A stretch of 64,000 nt of DNA from MGIIb-O2 sp002494975. Its GTDB lineage: Archaea > Thermoplasmatota > Poseidoniia > Poseidoniales > Thalassarchaeaceae. Positions 1 through 6,254 of this stretch are shown in pieces; the first letter of the stretch is position 1; the number at the start of each line of letters is the position of its first letter. The notes beneath the pieces are model-generated. The model was given only the letters and a program-made list of their open reading frames with translations. It made no database searches and had not been told where the DNA came from. Made by a program: the position numbers and the translations under genes. The DNA is taken from NCBI GenBank assembly GCA_028355015.1, contig JAOMRN010000002.1, positions 1 through 64,000 of the forward strand. Direction: 5' to 3'.

Positions 1-77
1 AAGTCATGGGAATGCCTGCTAAGACATTTACTCCAATAATTATTTATTCAAAGATAACTCATTCATTCCATGCGGAA

Positions 78-446
78 TCAAAACTTCTCCACATATTTCG
101 AATTAATCATCCATCTTACTAATCTAGAAGATAGAGAATTGTGAAGTGGCTTATTTGCAATTACTCTACAACAATGCTCCTCGTGAGGCGCAATATCATA
201 CGGTGAGCCTGGCATTATTTTTGGAGGAGGTCTGAATTTCTCTTCTTTTGCAAATTGCCTAGCAGCGTCTTTTGAGCCAAATACATCTTCTGGGCTATGG
301 CGTACCCAGACATCTCCATCATCACTCATGATTAATTTTCTATCATTTGAGATATAGCCCCAAGCTCTTCTTCCATGAGTGACCGGATTCCTAATCTCCA
401 ATCTCTTGAGATCATATTCTGGAGGATGATACTTTCCATCATTCAT
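78..446 (-). CDS. Hypothetical protein, last gene of the HNH mini-operon
   Basis: This 122-aa protein is not recognised. It is hydrophilic, with no signal peptide or membrane segment. Two short motifs stand out: a GRRAWGY stretch near residue 26 and a HEEHCC cluster near residue 88. Its ATG overlaps the stop of the HNH gene by 4 nt (ATGA), so the two are almost certainly translationally coupled. With the mini-genes upstream it forms a tightly packed four-gene minus-strand cassette ending near a tRNA fragment, an organisation typical of viruses or integrated elements. Function unknown; reality of the gene is supported mainly by the coupling. Confidence 0.6.
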   Translation of the reverse strand: MNDGKYHPPEYDLKRLEIRNPVTHGRRAWGYISNDRKLIMSDDGDVWVRHSPEDVFGSKDAARQFAKEEKFRPPPKIMPGSPYDIAPHEEHCCRVIANKPLHNSLSSRLVRWMINSKYVEKF

Positions 447-844
447 TTCTCATGCCTCCATAGTTTTCCACCATAGTGCCAATTATGATCTTCACAAAGC
501 AATGTCATATTCCAAATGGTTTGAGGACCACCTAGTCTGAATGGAATGAACCTGTGATCATAGTGTAGTGATTTACGAACAGGACATCTTGTACCATCCT
601 CGAGAATTGCAGTACATTGACCTTGGTCTCTAACTGCGACTGCAACCTTGATATCTTGTGGAACATATCTCGAAATCTTATCTCCAATGATATTTCTTCT
701 GACATATCTATCACCAATATTCCATGCTTCTTGCCCAAATGCAGTGAAGATATCTTTTGGTTGTATATCTTTTTCATCAATTCCTTCCATGCCCCAAGTG
801 AATAGCATCTCAATTATGCTCTGAATCTTGTCTGAAGTACTCAT
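443..844 (-). CDS. HNH endonuclease-domain protein
   Basis: A 133-aa protein with a C-terminal HNH/McrA-type nuclease domain (about residues 65-130). The pattern visible is two metal-binding cysteines (Cys-x9-Cys, in QCTAILEDGTRCP), then the YDH of the catalytic motif, the PFRLGG turn, an Asn before the LLC, and a closing HN. This is the betabeta-alpha-metal fold that nicks or cuts DNA. The first 60 residues are helical and unrecognised. The start is well supported: a strong Shine-Dalgarno (GGGAGGAG, 852-859) lies 7 nt upstream. It overlaps mini-genes upstream and a 122-aa gene downstream by 4 nt each. HNH genes of this size are common in viruses and mobile elements, which fits the adjacent tRNA 3' fragment. 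Confidence 0.8.
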   Translation of the reverse strand: MSTSDKIQSIIEMLFTWGMEGIDEKDIQPKDIFTAFGQEAWNIGDRYVRRNIIGDKISRYVPQDIKVAVAVRDQGQCTAILEDGTRCPVRKSLHYDHRFIPFRLGGPQTIWNMTLLCEDHNWHYGGKLWRHEK

Positions 845-939
845 AACGCACTCCTCCCGTTAGTTAGGCCAATACTGTGACAAGTCATAGCCAAGCCTTG
901 GTTAATGGACGGCTCTACTTCAGCCAATTCGTGTATCAC
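841..939 (-). CDS. Mini-gene (32 aa), overlaps HNH start
   Basis: A 33-codon reading frame beginning with GTG (937-939) and ending TGA, the stop sharing ATGA with the HNH start codon (841-844). A near-perfect Shine-Dalgarno (GGAGGTGA, 944-951 on the minus strand) lies 4 nt before the GTG. The start itself overlaps the stop of the previous mini-gene in a GTGA. The product begins VIHELAEVEPS and has no recognisable domain. The ribosome site and the two 4-nt overlaps are the evidence that it is translated; it could act mainly as a coupling peptide. Confidence 0.5.
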   Translation of the reverse strand: MIHELAEVEPSINQGLAMTCHSIGLTNGRSAL

Positions 940-1043
940 AACCTCACCTCCGAGAGCATTGATAGGAGATCTCTTGCAAGTGTATTTTTTCCTCTCAGCA
1001 TTTCTTCAAGTGCATCGGATGAGAGTTGTCTTAGAAGTTCCAC
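936..1043 (-). CDS. Mini-gene (35 aa), first gene of the HNH cassette
   Basis: A 36-codon frame from GTG (1041-1043) to a TGA that overlaps the next GTG (GTGA). The product is amphipathic and Leu/Arg/Glu-rich (starts VELLRQLSSD, ends SMLSEVRL), likely one or two helices. The frame stays open upstream across the tRNA fragment, so the true start is uncertain; GTG 1043 lies only 3 nt from the T-arm of that fragment. It could be the truncated C-terminus of a longer gene cut by integration. Supported by coupling only. Confidence 0.4.
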   Translation of the reverse strand: MELLRQLSSDALEEMLRGKNTLARDLLSMLSEVRL

Positions 1044-1046
1044 GAC

Positions 1047-1074
1047 CTTGGTTCGAATCCGGGAGGGACTACCA
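1047..1074 (+). other. tRNA-Gln-like 3' fragment, putative att site
   Basis: The 28 nt form a complete T-arm (CTTGG, loop TTCGAAT, CCGGG), a 7-nt acceptor 3' strand (AGGGACT), discriminator A and an encoded CCA. The matching 5' strand would be AGTCCCT, as in archaeal tRNA-Gln, but it is not found upstream, so this is not a whole tRNA. The only intact tRNA in the window also encodes CCA, so the form fits this genome. A 3' tRNA fragment standing alone is what remains at the distal end after an element integrates into a tRNA gene. In that model the element lies to the left and the chromosome resumes at about 1075. Confidence 0.55.
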
Positions 1075-1114
1075 AAATAAATCGTCTTGCAGGCAATATA
1101 ACTAATATCTTCCA

Positions 1115-1537
1115 GTGTATAGAATAAACATGGAAGTTGGAGGCGCTTGTACTGTTACAGAATGTAATGGACGAGTCATGTATGGAAGCGAATATTGCTA
1201 TAAACATAGTAAAACTGAAACTCCCTCTGTTAATATGGAAAATAAGGAAAATATCGGAACAAATCCAGAATGGATCAAAAAAGGAGGGCTTTATCACAAA
1301 TTAGAGGCCAATAACAAAGAAGAAAAATCTGATCAGGAAAATAATTCGAATAATCCACTTCTTGTTGGTATAATTTCTGTGATTTTTGGAATGTTATTAT
1401 TTCTTAGTGGTACTTCAGGAAGATTTGATTCTTCTGATGCAATTGACGACATATTATGTGGTTGTTGTTGTATGAGCCTAGGCATTATTGTGATCATAAT
1501 TACCATAGTTAGAAATGGTATCCAAAAGATGAACTAG
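1115..1537 (+). CDS. Small membrane protein with N-terminal Cys/His motif
   Basis: Up to 140 aa; an ATG at 1130 (MEVGGAC) is an equally good start. The N-terminus carries a Cys-x4-Cys then YCYKH motif (about residues 11-31), like a small zinc-binding knuckle. A polar Asn/Lys/Glu-rich linker follows, then two predicted membrane segments (about 80-100 and 113-133) separated by a short loop, the second beginning with a Cys cluster (CGCCC). This resembles the small zinc-ribbon plus membrane-anchor proteins frequent in archaea, but I cannot name a family. It is the first gene on the chromosomal side of the tRNA fragment. Confidence 0.6.
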   Translation: MYRINMEVGGACTVTECNGRVMYGSEYCYKHSKTETPSVNMENKENIGTNPEWIKKGGLYHKLEANNKEEKSDQENNSNNPLLVGIISVIFGMLLFLSGTSGRFDSSDAIDDILCGCCCMSLGIIVIIITIVRNGIQKMN

Positions 1538-1547
1538 GCATCTGTAA

Positions 1548-1733
1548 TCAAAAATCTAGAGAACGATTTAGTATCTGAGATACCCAACTTAACATCATTA
1601 TTATCATGAACCAACCCAGTGCTATTTTCCCCCAAGGTTTAGATTCTTTTATTGGAGGAAAAGGGTCAATACCTGCATCTATAGCTGCTGCAATGATTTC
1701 TAATTCTTCTTCAATAGTTTCGGGCTTTTTCAT
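1548..1733 (-). CDS. Small single-span membrane protein
   Basis: A 61-aa frame starting at ATG 1731-1733 (MKKPETIEEE). An acidic helix rich in Glu and Ile is followed by a PFPP turn and a C-terminal membrane segment (about residues 37-55). It begins 10 nt downstream of the aldo/keto reductase stop on the same strand, so it is likely co-transcribed. Not recognised; the charged N-terminus, single TM and operon position make it plausible. Confidence 0.5.
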   Translation of the reverse strand: MKKPETIEEELEIIAAAIDAGIDPFPPIKESKPWGKIALGWFMIIMMLSWVSQILNRSLDF

Positions 1734-1743
1734 ATCATCACAC

Positions 1744-2592
1744 TCAAGGTTCAGTAGTAGGGTCCCAGCCCGAAATATAGAATTCTTCAAGCAAATTAAA
1801 TTCTTTTTCAAAACCAGATATATCAAAATTCAATGATTGCAAATTTTCTATTATTCTATCTGGATTACTCGATTTAGGAATTGTTATTGCACCCGTGTCA
1901 TAAACCCACTTTATTGCGGCTTGAGCAGAAGTACAGCCTATCGAATTGGCTATTTTCTCTATATTAACATCATTTACTTTTTGCCCTCTTGCTAATGGAG
2001 AATATCCCATTGGAATCGCACCAATATCGAGTGTAGCCTTTCTCAACTCAGGCCTTTGTAACCAAGGATGGATTTCTATTTGATTAACTGAAGGCAAAAT
2101 TGTCGCGTAATCACGCATGGCTAGAAGATGTGCCTCCCCATAGTTAGAAACGCCGATTGCACGTGTTAAACCAATTTTCATGCATTCTTCCATTGCATTC
2201 CATACATCTCCTCGAGAAGAAACATCTTCTGGAGGTGCATGAACAAGATAAAGGTCAATATAATCAAGACCTAAAAGTGCTAAACTCTCACGACATCTCT
2301 GCAGTGTTTCATCATATCCTGTCGCATGCACTCTTCGTAATTTAGTAACTATAAAGATCTCTTCCCGAGGAATACTAGATTCACGAATAGCTTCACCAAC
2401 CGCTTCTTCGTTACCATAAGCAGTTGCAGTATCAATTAATCTATATCCTTGATTAAGTGCATTTATAACAGATAATTTACATTCATTTTTATCCATCTGC
2501 CATACTCCTAAACCGAATCTTGGCATTACTATTTCAAAAAGTTTTGAACCATCTTCAGTATCGGTATGACCTATCGTCACACTATCTATCAT
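1744..2592 (-). CDS. Aldo/keto reductase
   Basis: A 282-aa NADPH-dependent aldo/keto reductase of the 2,5-diketo-D-gluconate reductase / prostaglandin F synthase type. The (beta/alpha)8 barrel is complete in length. The catalytic tetrad is visible: Asp54 and Tyr59 in RLIDTATAYGNE, Lys84 in IVTKL and His118 in YLVHAP. The signature IGVSNY and the C-terminal IPKSS cofactor-phosphate motif are also present. It reduces aldehydes or ketones in the cytoplasm; the physiological substrate cannot be read from sequence. Divergent from the Nudix-lactamase gene across a 73-nt gap. Confidence 0.9.
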   Translation of the reverse strand: MIDSVTIGHTDTEDGSKLFEIVMPRFGLGVWQMDKNECKLSVINALNQGYRLIDTATAYGNEEAVGEAIRESSIPREEIFIVTKLRRVHATGYDETLQRCRESLALLGLDYIDLYLVHAPPEDVSSRGDVWNAMEECMKIGLTRAIGVSNYGEAHLLAMRDYATILPSVNQIEIHPWLQRPELRKATLDIGAIPMGYSPLARGQKVNDVNIEKIANSIGCTSAQAAIKWVYDTGAITIPKSSNPDRIIENLQSLNFDISGFEKEFNLLEEFYISGWDPTTEP

Positions 2593-2665
2593 GATAATCG
2601 GTTCACGTACTAAACTTGAGTCATTCGACGTGTTGGTTTGAAATCATTGACCTTCTCGAGAGTGC

Positions 2666-4207
2666 ATGGGCGAGTTGCCGGAAGGCGTGGAATTACCACT
2701 GGCTAGTGTAGCAATACCAAGGCCCTCTGCATCTCTAATTATTAGTAGAAATAATTTTGGAAAAGAAGAGATATTATTGTGCCATCGTGTATCAGAAGTT
2801 CCAGCTTTCCCTGATTTCTGGGCATTTCCTGGAGGGGGAGTTAGCAGGGTTGACAGAAAGGTAGCAGAGCAAAATCCAGATTGGTTGTCTCATACTGAGG
2901 ACCCAATTTCGACTATTACTTTACTAAGAGAATTAGTTGAAGAAGTTGGTTTCGCTCCGGATGGTGATGGATCACTAGAATTAGTGGATGAAAACATACA
3001 AAATAGTGTCTGTGAAGATAAAAATGCATGGAGTAGTTTCGTTAAACAAAATTTACTCAAGATTGAAAATTTTAACTCACAAATCGTTGCTGAACGTACT
3101 ATGCCTCCCTTAGCTCCTGTTCGATTCACAAATACTTTCCATCATTTGTCGATAGGAGACTCTAAGATTGAGCCGCGATTTCCAAGGGGATTATCTGAAT
3201 TTGACGATTATAAGTGGTGGCAGCCTGAAGAATTACTAAATTGTTGGTTAAAACACGAAGTAAGATTACCACCTCCACAAGTCACTCTAACTAGAGACAT
3301 CGTTCGAGCAATTAATACACGTGGAAATTTAATTTCAGCGTTTGAAAGGTTATCTGAGAATCCATCAAAAGGGTACCATATTTTAGAATTTGCACCTGGA
3401 GTAGAATGTTTACCCTTACCAACTCAAACGTTACCTCCTGCAACACATACTAATTGTTACGTTTTAGGGGTCTCTGGAGGAGAAAGAATAATTGTAGATC
3501 CTGCTGCAAAGAGTAAAGACGCACTAGATATATTGAGGAATAAGGTCAGAGAAATAGAAAGTACAGGAAGCGAAATCATTGCTACAATATTTACCCATAA
3601 ACATCCTGACCATATTGGTGACTTGGAGAATATCTCAAAGATATATCAAGCACCCATATGGACGAGTAAAGAAACATTCAAAATGATTCCTAAATGTGAA
3701 TCAGATAGAATCCTGAAAGAAGGAAATGATTTCAAATTAACCGGAAAGGGAGAATCGGTATCTTGGAGCATAATAGAGACTCATGGACATTGCCCAGGGC
3801 ATATCTGTTTAGTAGGAGATGCAGGCATTATTAGCGGAGATAATGTGACTGTAATTGGAACTATTCTAGTACCATCAAGTGATGGAGATATGAATCAATA
3901 CTTAGAAGGATTAGAAAGAATCAAAAACCTGAATCCACCATTATTATTCCCAGGACATGGTCCATTTTCAGCAAACCCTCAGAGATTACTAAACAGATAT
4001 ATTACTCACAGAAATGAAAGGCACATGTTAGTATATAATGCTGTAAAAAATAATAATAAAGAGTTAGAATCGATTGCTAAAAAATCGTATGAAGATACTC
4101 CAGATGCACATCCAGCCTTACTAATCGATCAAACATTATCGCACCTTAAAGGGCATATTAAATCAGAGAATATTAGAGAAGAAGACGGGAGATATTACAT
4201 AAATTAA
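2666..4207 (+). CDS. Nudix hydrolase / metallo-beta-lactamase fusion
   Basis: A 513-aa two-domain protein. Residues about 15-215 are a Nudix domain of NUDT19-like layout: FWAFPGGGV (52-59), then an insertion of about 30 residues before RELVEEVG (88-95), the metal-binding core of the Nudix box. Residues about 255-500 are a metallo-beta-lactamase domain like LACTB2: zinc ligands His311, His313, Asp315 and His316 in HKHPDH, then HGHCPGH, the bridging Asp in ISGDN, and a closing FPGHGP. Nudix domains of this class split CoA or nucleoside diphosphate derivatives; LACTB2-like domains are hydrolases, in humans an endoribonuclease. Joining both in one chain suggests sequential hydrolysis of a thioester/CoA or nucleotide substrate, but that is inference. 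Confidence 0.85.
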   Translation: MGELPEGVELPLASVAIPRPSASLIISRNNFGKEEILLCHRVSEVPAFPDFWAFPGGGVSRVDRKVAEQNPDWLSHTEDPISTITLLRELVEEVGFAPDGDGSLELVDENIQNSVCEDKNAWSSFVKQNLLKIENFNSQIVAERTMPPLAPVRFTNTFHHLSIGDSKIEPRFPRGLSEFDDYKWWQPEELLNCWLKHEVRLPPPQVTLTRDIVRAINTRGNLISAFERLSENPSKGYHILEFAPGVECLPLPTQTLPPATHTNCYVLGVSGGERIIVDPAAKSKDALDILRNKVREIESTGSEIIATIFTHKHPDHIGDLENISKIYQAPIWTSKETFKMIPKCESDRILKEGNDFKLTGKGESVSWSIIETHGHCPGHICLVGDAGIISGDNVTVIGTILVPSSDGDMNQYLEGLERIKNLNPPLLFPGHGPFSANPQRLLNRYITHRNERHMLVYNAVKNNNKELESIAKKSYEDTPDAHPALLIDQTLSHLKGHIKSENIREEDGRYYIN

Positions 4208-4284
4208 TCACGTATGCCTAAATTTCAGGTCAATATTGAATAAGTAAGCATTACTAGAAGGGGTATAAAATAGGAGATTTTACA

Positions 4285-5346
4285 ATGCCAGACGACAGAT
4301 GGTGGGACAAGGGAAAATCGGAAAAGGAAGAACTTGGTTCTAAAGAAGAAGTAGAAGAAATGATGAACCATACTGAAATGATGAAAATCAAAAGAGAAGA
4401 AGAAATGGCGCAAGCACAGCATGAATTCAATATGAATAAGATAAATCAAGAAATGCTTGAAACAAAAGCTGGAAACCCTACTCCTGCAACGATAAATCAA
4501 GGCGCTGTGATGAATCAAACAAAGAAAGAAGGCCCATTTAGTTGGATGACTGATGACCCAGGATATCTTTTTGTAGCAATTATTGTTTCTTTAGGACTTG
4601 TAGGATCAATTGTTGCTTCAATATTGACACCAGATGTTGATGAAATTTGGGGGACGGCTGATGGTACCGTGTTAGAAGGTACTGAATGGTGGGAGTGGGA
4701 AATAGAGGAAGAAGATTGTCTATACGATGAGTATTACGATGAATACTACGACTGCATATACTATTACACATATGATTGTGGAGCAGATGTCATCTATAAT
4801 TACTCGATATTAGGAACAGAATACATTGGCGAAGAATTTGATTGGTTCCTAGGAAATTGGGACGATTATTGTTTAGAAATTGTTGAGAATGACACATTAC
4901 CATTGGGTCACCCGGTCACGGTTTGGTACAAGCTTGATGATAATGGAATTAGTCAAATGGAAACACCCAGTGATAATGGTGCGTTTTTTGCATTCTTTGG
5001 ACTGTGTTGCTTACTCCCCATTTTGCTAAGTTTACTATTCTTCATGTATTTTGAAGGGAATAATGACCAATATGAAAGTTCGGGAACTAACGGCAGTAAT
5101 GAGGTACATCATTACCACCATGGTGGAGGAATAATGGGGGGAGTGTATTATGGAAGCCCATGGTATAGGAGACCATGGTTTCATCGTCGAAGAAGTAGAA
5201 GGAGGGTAAGAATCTCAAGCGGCAGTCGCCGCTCAAGTGGTGGCAGTCGTGGCTCAGGTGGTAGCAGTCGTCGCTCAGGTGGTGGCAGTCGTCGCTCAGG
5301 TGGTGGCAGTCGTCGCTCAGGTGGTGGCGGAAGAAGGTCTCGTTGA
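4285..5346 (+). CDS. Membrane protein with Arg/Ser/Gly repeat tail
   Basis: A 353-aa protein not assigned to a family. Order: a charged Lys/Glu/Met-rich coiled-coil-like N-terminus (about 10-65), a first membrane segment (about 94-113), a very acidic Tyr-rich extracytoplasmic region with several Cys (about 130-225; DEYYDEYYD), a second membrane segment (about 230-252), a His/Gly/Tyr patch and a basic tail of GSRRSGG repeats. The tail would lie on the cytoplasmic side and could bind nucleic acid or acidic partners. A Shine-Dalgarno (GGAGAT) sits 7 nt before the ATG. The alpha/beta hydrolase gene follows closely and may be co-transcribed. Confidence 0.7.
   Translation: MPDDRWWDKGKSEKEELGSKEEVEEMMNHTEMMKIKREEEMAQAQHEFNMNKINQEMLETKAGNPTPATINQGAVMNQTKKEGPFSWMTDDPGYLFVAIIVSLGLVGSIVASILTPDVDEIWGTADGTVLEGTEWWEWEIEEEDCLYDEYYDEYYDCIYYYTYDCGADVIYNYSILGTEYIGEEFDWFLGNWDDYCLEIVENDTLPLGHPVTVWYKLDDNGISQMETPSDNGAFFAFFGLCCLLPILLSLLFFMYFEGNNDQYESSGTNGSNEVHHYHHGGGIMGGVYYGSPWYRRPWFHRRRSRRRVRISSGSRRSSGGSRGSGGSSRRSGGGSRRSGGGSRRSGGGGRRSR
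5221..5325 (+). repeat. Five tandem 21-nt repeats in coding sequence
   Basis: Five in-frame 21-nt units (5221-5241, 5242-5262, 5263-5283, 5284-5304, 5305-5325) encode variants of GSRRSGG; the last two are identical and a partial copy follows. The uniform DNA sequence points to recent expansion by slippage, so copy number may vary between strains. G+C here is visibly higher than in the surrounding gene. Confidence 0.9.
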
Positions 5347-5372
5347 TTCCTGAATTTTACGGAAGTGGAAAA

Positions 5373-6224
5373 ATGGAGAAACATTGGGAGGGAATTCCCA
5401 AACTCCCAAATTGCGAAGGTAAAGAAGATTGGATTAAAGTCTCAGAAAATGTTTCATTGAGAGTCTTTATTTGGGAACCAATTGATCATTCTCTTAGAAA
5501 GTTATCACCTATAATCATGGTTCCAGGGTGGGGTTCGGTTTTCGAGGGATGGAGGCCTTTAATCACAGAATGGGTTGGGAAAAGACCAATGATATATATT
5601 GAAACAAGAGAAAAATCAAGTGCTATTTTTGAAACCAAGATGGAAAAAAAGGATTTTAATATGTGCAATTTCACCAATGATATTGCAGAAATAATAAGGA
5701 TTCTCGATTTAAAAGATGATTTACATTTCTTCTCATCATCCCTAGGCTCTACAATACTAATCGATGGTATGCAATCGGGTGTATTACGTGGGAAAAGTTC
5801 AATCTTTTTAGCTCCAAATAAAAAATTTAAGTTTCCACTATGGGCTAAAATATTGATTAAAATGCCCTTCCCAAATTTTACATTAAAATGGCTGATTAAA
5901 GCAGCAGTATGGGGCGTAGAAAGAAAGGTGAAAGAAGAAGGGCAAAAAATTCGTTATCGAAGAACACTATTGTCTCAAAATTTCGAAAGGATACGATTTT
6001 CTGCGAGGTATTTGATGAAATATACATTACCAGATAATTTATCAAATATAATTATTCCATGTGCAATAATAACCGCAGATTCAGATAAATTACATGGTCT
6101 AAAAGATATAGAGGACATTGCAGATAGAATTCCTAATTCAAAGATAATACAAGTTCCATCTAATCAATATGCACATGAGGCTGATTTTCTCAAAGAGATT
6201 GAAGATTTTCATGAATCTATATAA
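5373..6224 (+). CDS. Alpha/beta hydrolase
   Basis: About 283 aa from ATG 5373, which has a Shine-Dalgarno (GGAAGTGG) 5 nt upstream; a TTG at 5343 would overlap the previous stop and is less likely. Features of the fold are the oxyanion-loop region VPGWGS near the N-terminus, a nucleophile elbow SSSLG in which Ser replaces the usual first Gly, an acidic residue in ADSDKLHG, and a C-terminal catalytic His in AHEADF. Likely a serine ester or amide hydrolase with unknown substrate. No signal peptide, so cytoplasmic. Confidence 0.75.
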   Translation: MEKHWEGIPKLPNCEGKEDWIKVSENVSLRVFIWEPIDHSLRKLSPIIMVPGWGSVFEGWRPLITEWVGKRPMIYIETREKSSAIFETKMEKKDFNMCNFTNDIAEIIRILDLKDDLHFFSSSLGSTILIDGMQSGVLRGKSSIFLAPNKKFKFPLWAKILIKMPFPNFTLKWLIKAAVWGVERKVKEEGQKIRYRRTLLSQNFERIRFSARYLMKYTLPDNLSNIIIPCAIITADSDKLHGLKDIEDIADRIPNSKIIQVPSNQYAHEADFLKEIEDFHESI

Positions 6225-6254
6225 TTACAGCACATAAGCCAAAGCGATTGCCTG

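Noticed and set aside
883..925. D-arm and anticodon-arm-like sequence (AGCCAAGCCTTGGTTAATGG, then GGCT...AGCC) upstream of the tRNA 3' fragment
   Set aside because: The acceptor strand AGTCATA pairs with AGGGACT at only four positions, the D-stem has a mismatch, and joining the halves would need an intron of over 100 nt. The stretch is better explained as coding sequence of the minus-strand mini-gene.
905..1105. Plus-strand 66-codon frame across the tRNA fragment
   Set aside because: It runs through the tRNA T-arm and antisense to two coupled mini-genes with Shine-Dalgarno sites, and its composition looks non-coding.
4263..4270. TATAAAAT before the repeat-tail membrane protein as a promoter
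   Set aside because: It is only about 15 nt from the ATG and next to the Shine-Dalgarno, so transcription from it would start inside the gene.
5181..5384. Proline-rich minus-strand frame with PPPERRL repeats
   Set aside because: It is the antisense of the 21-nt repeat tail; the repeats make every frame look structured.
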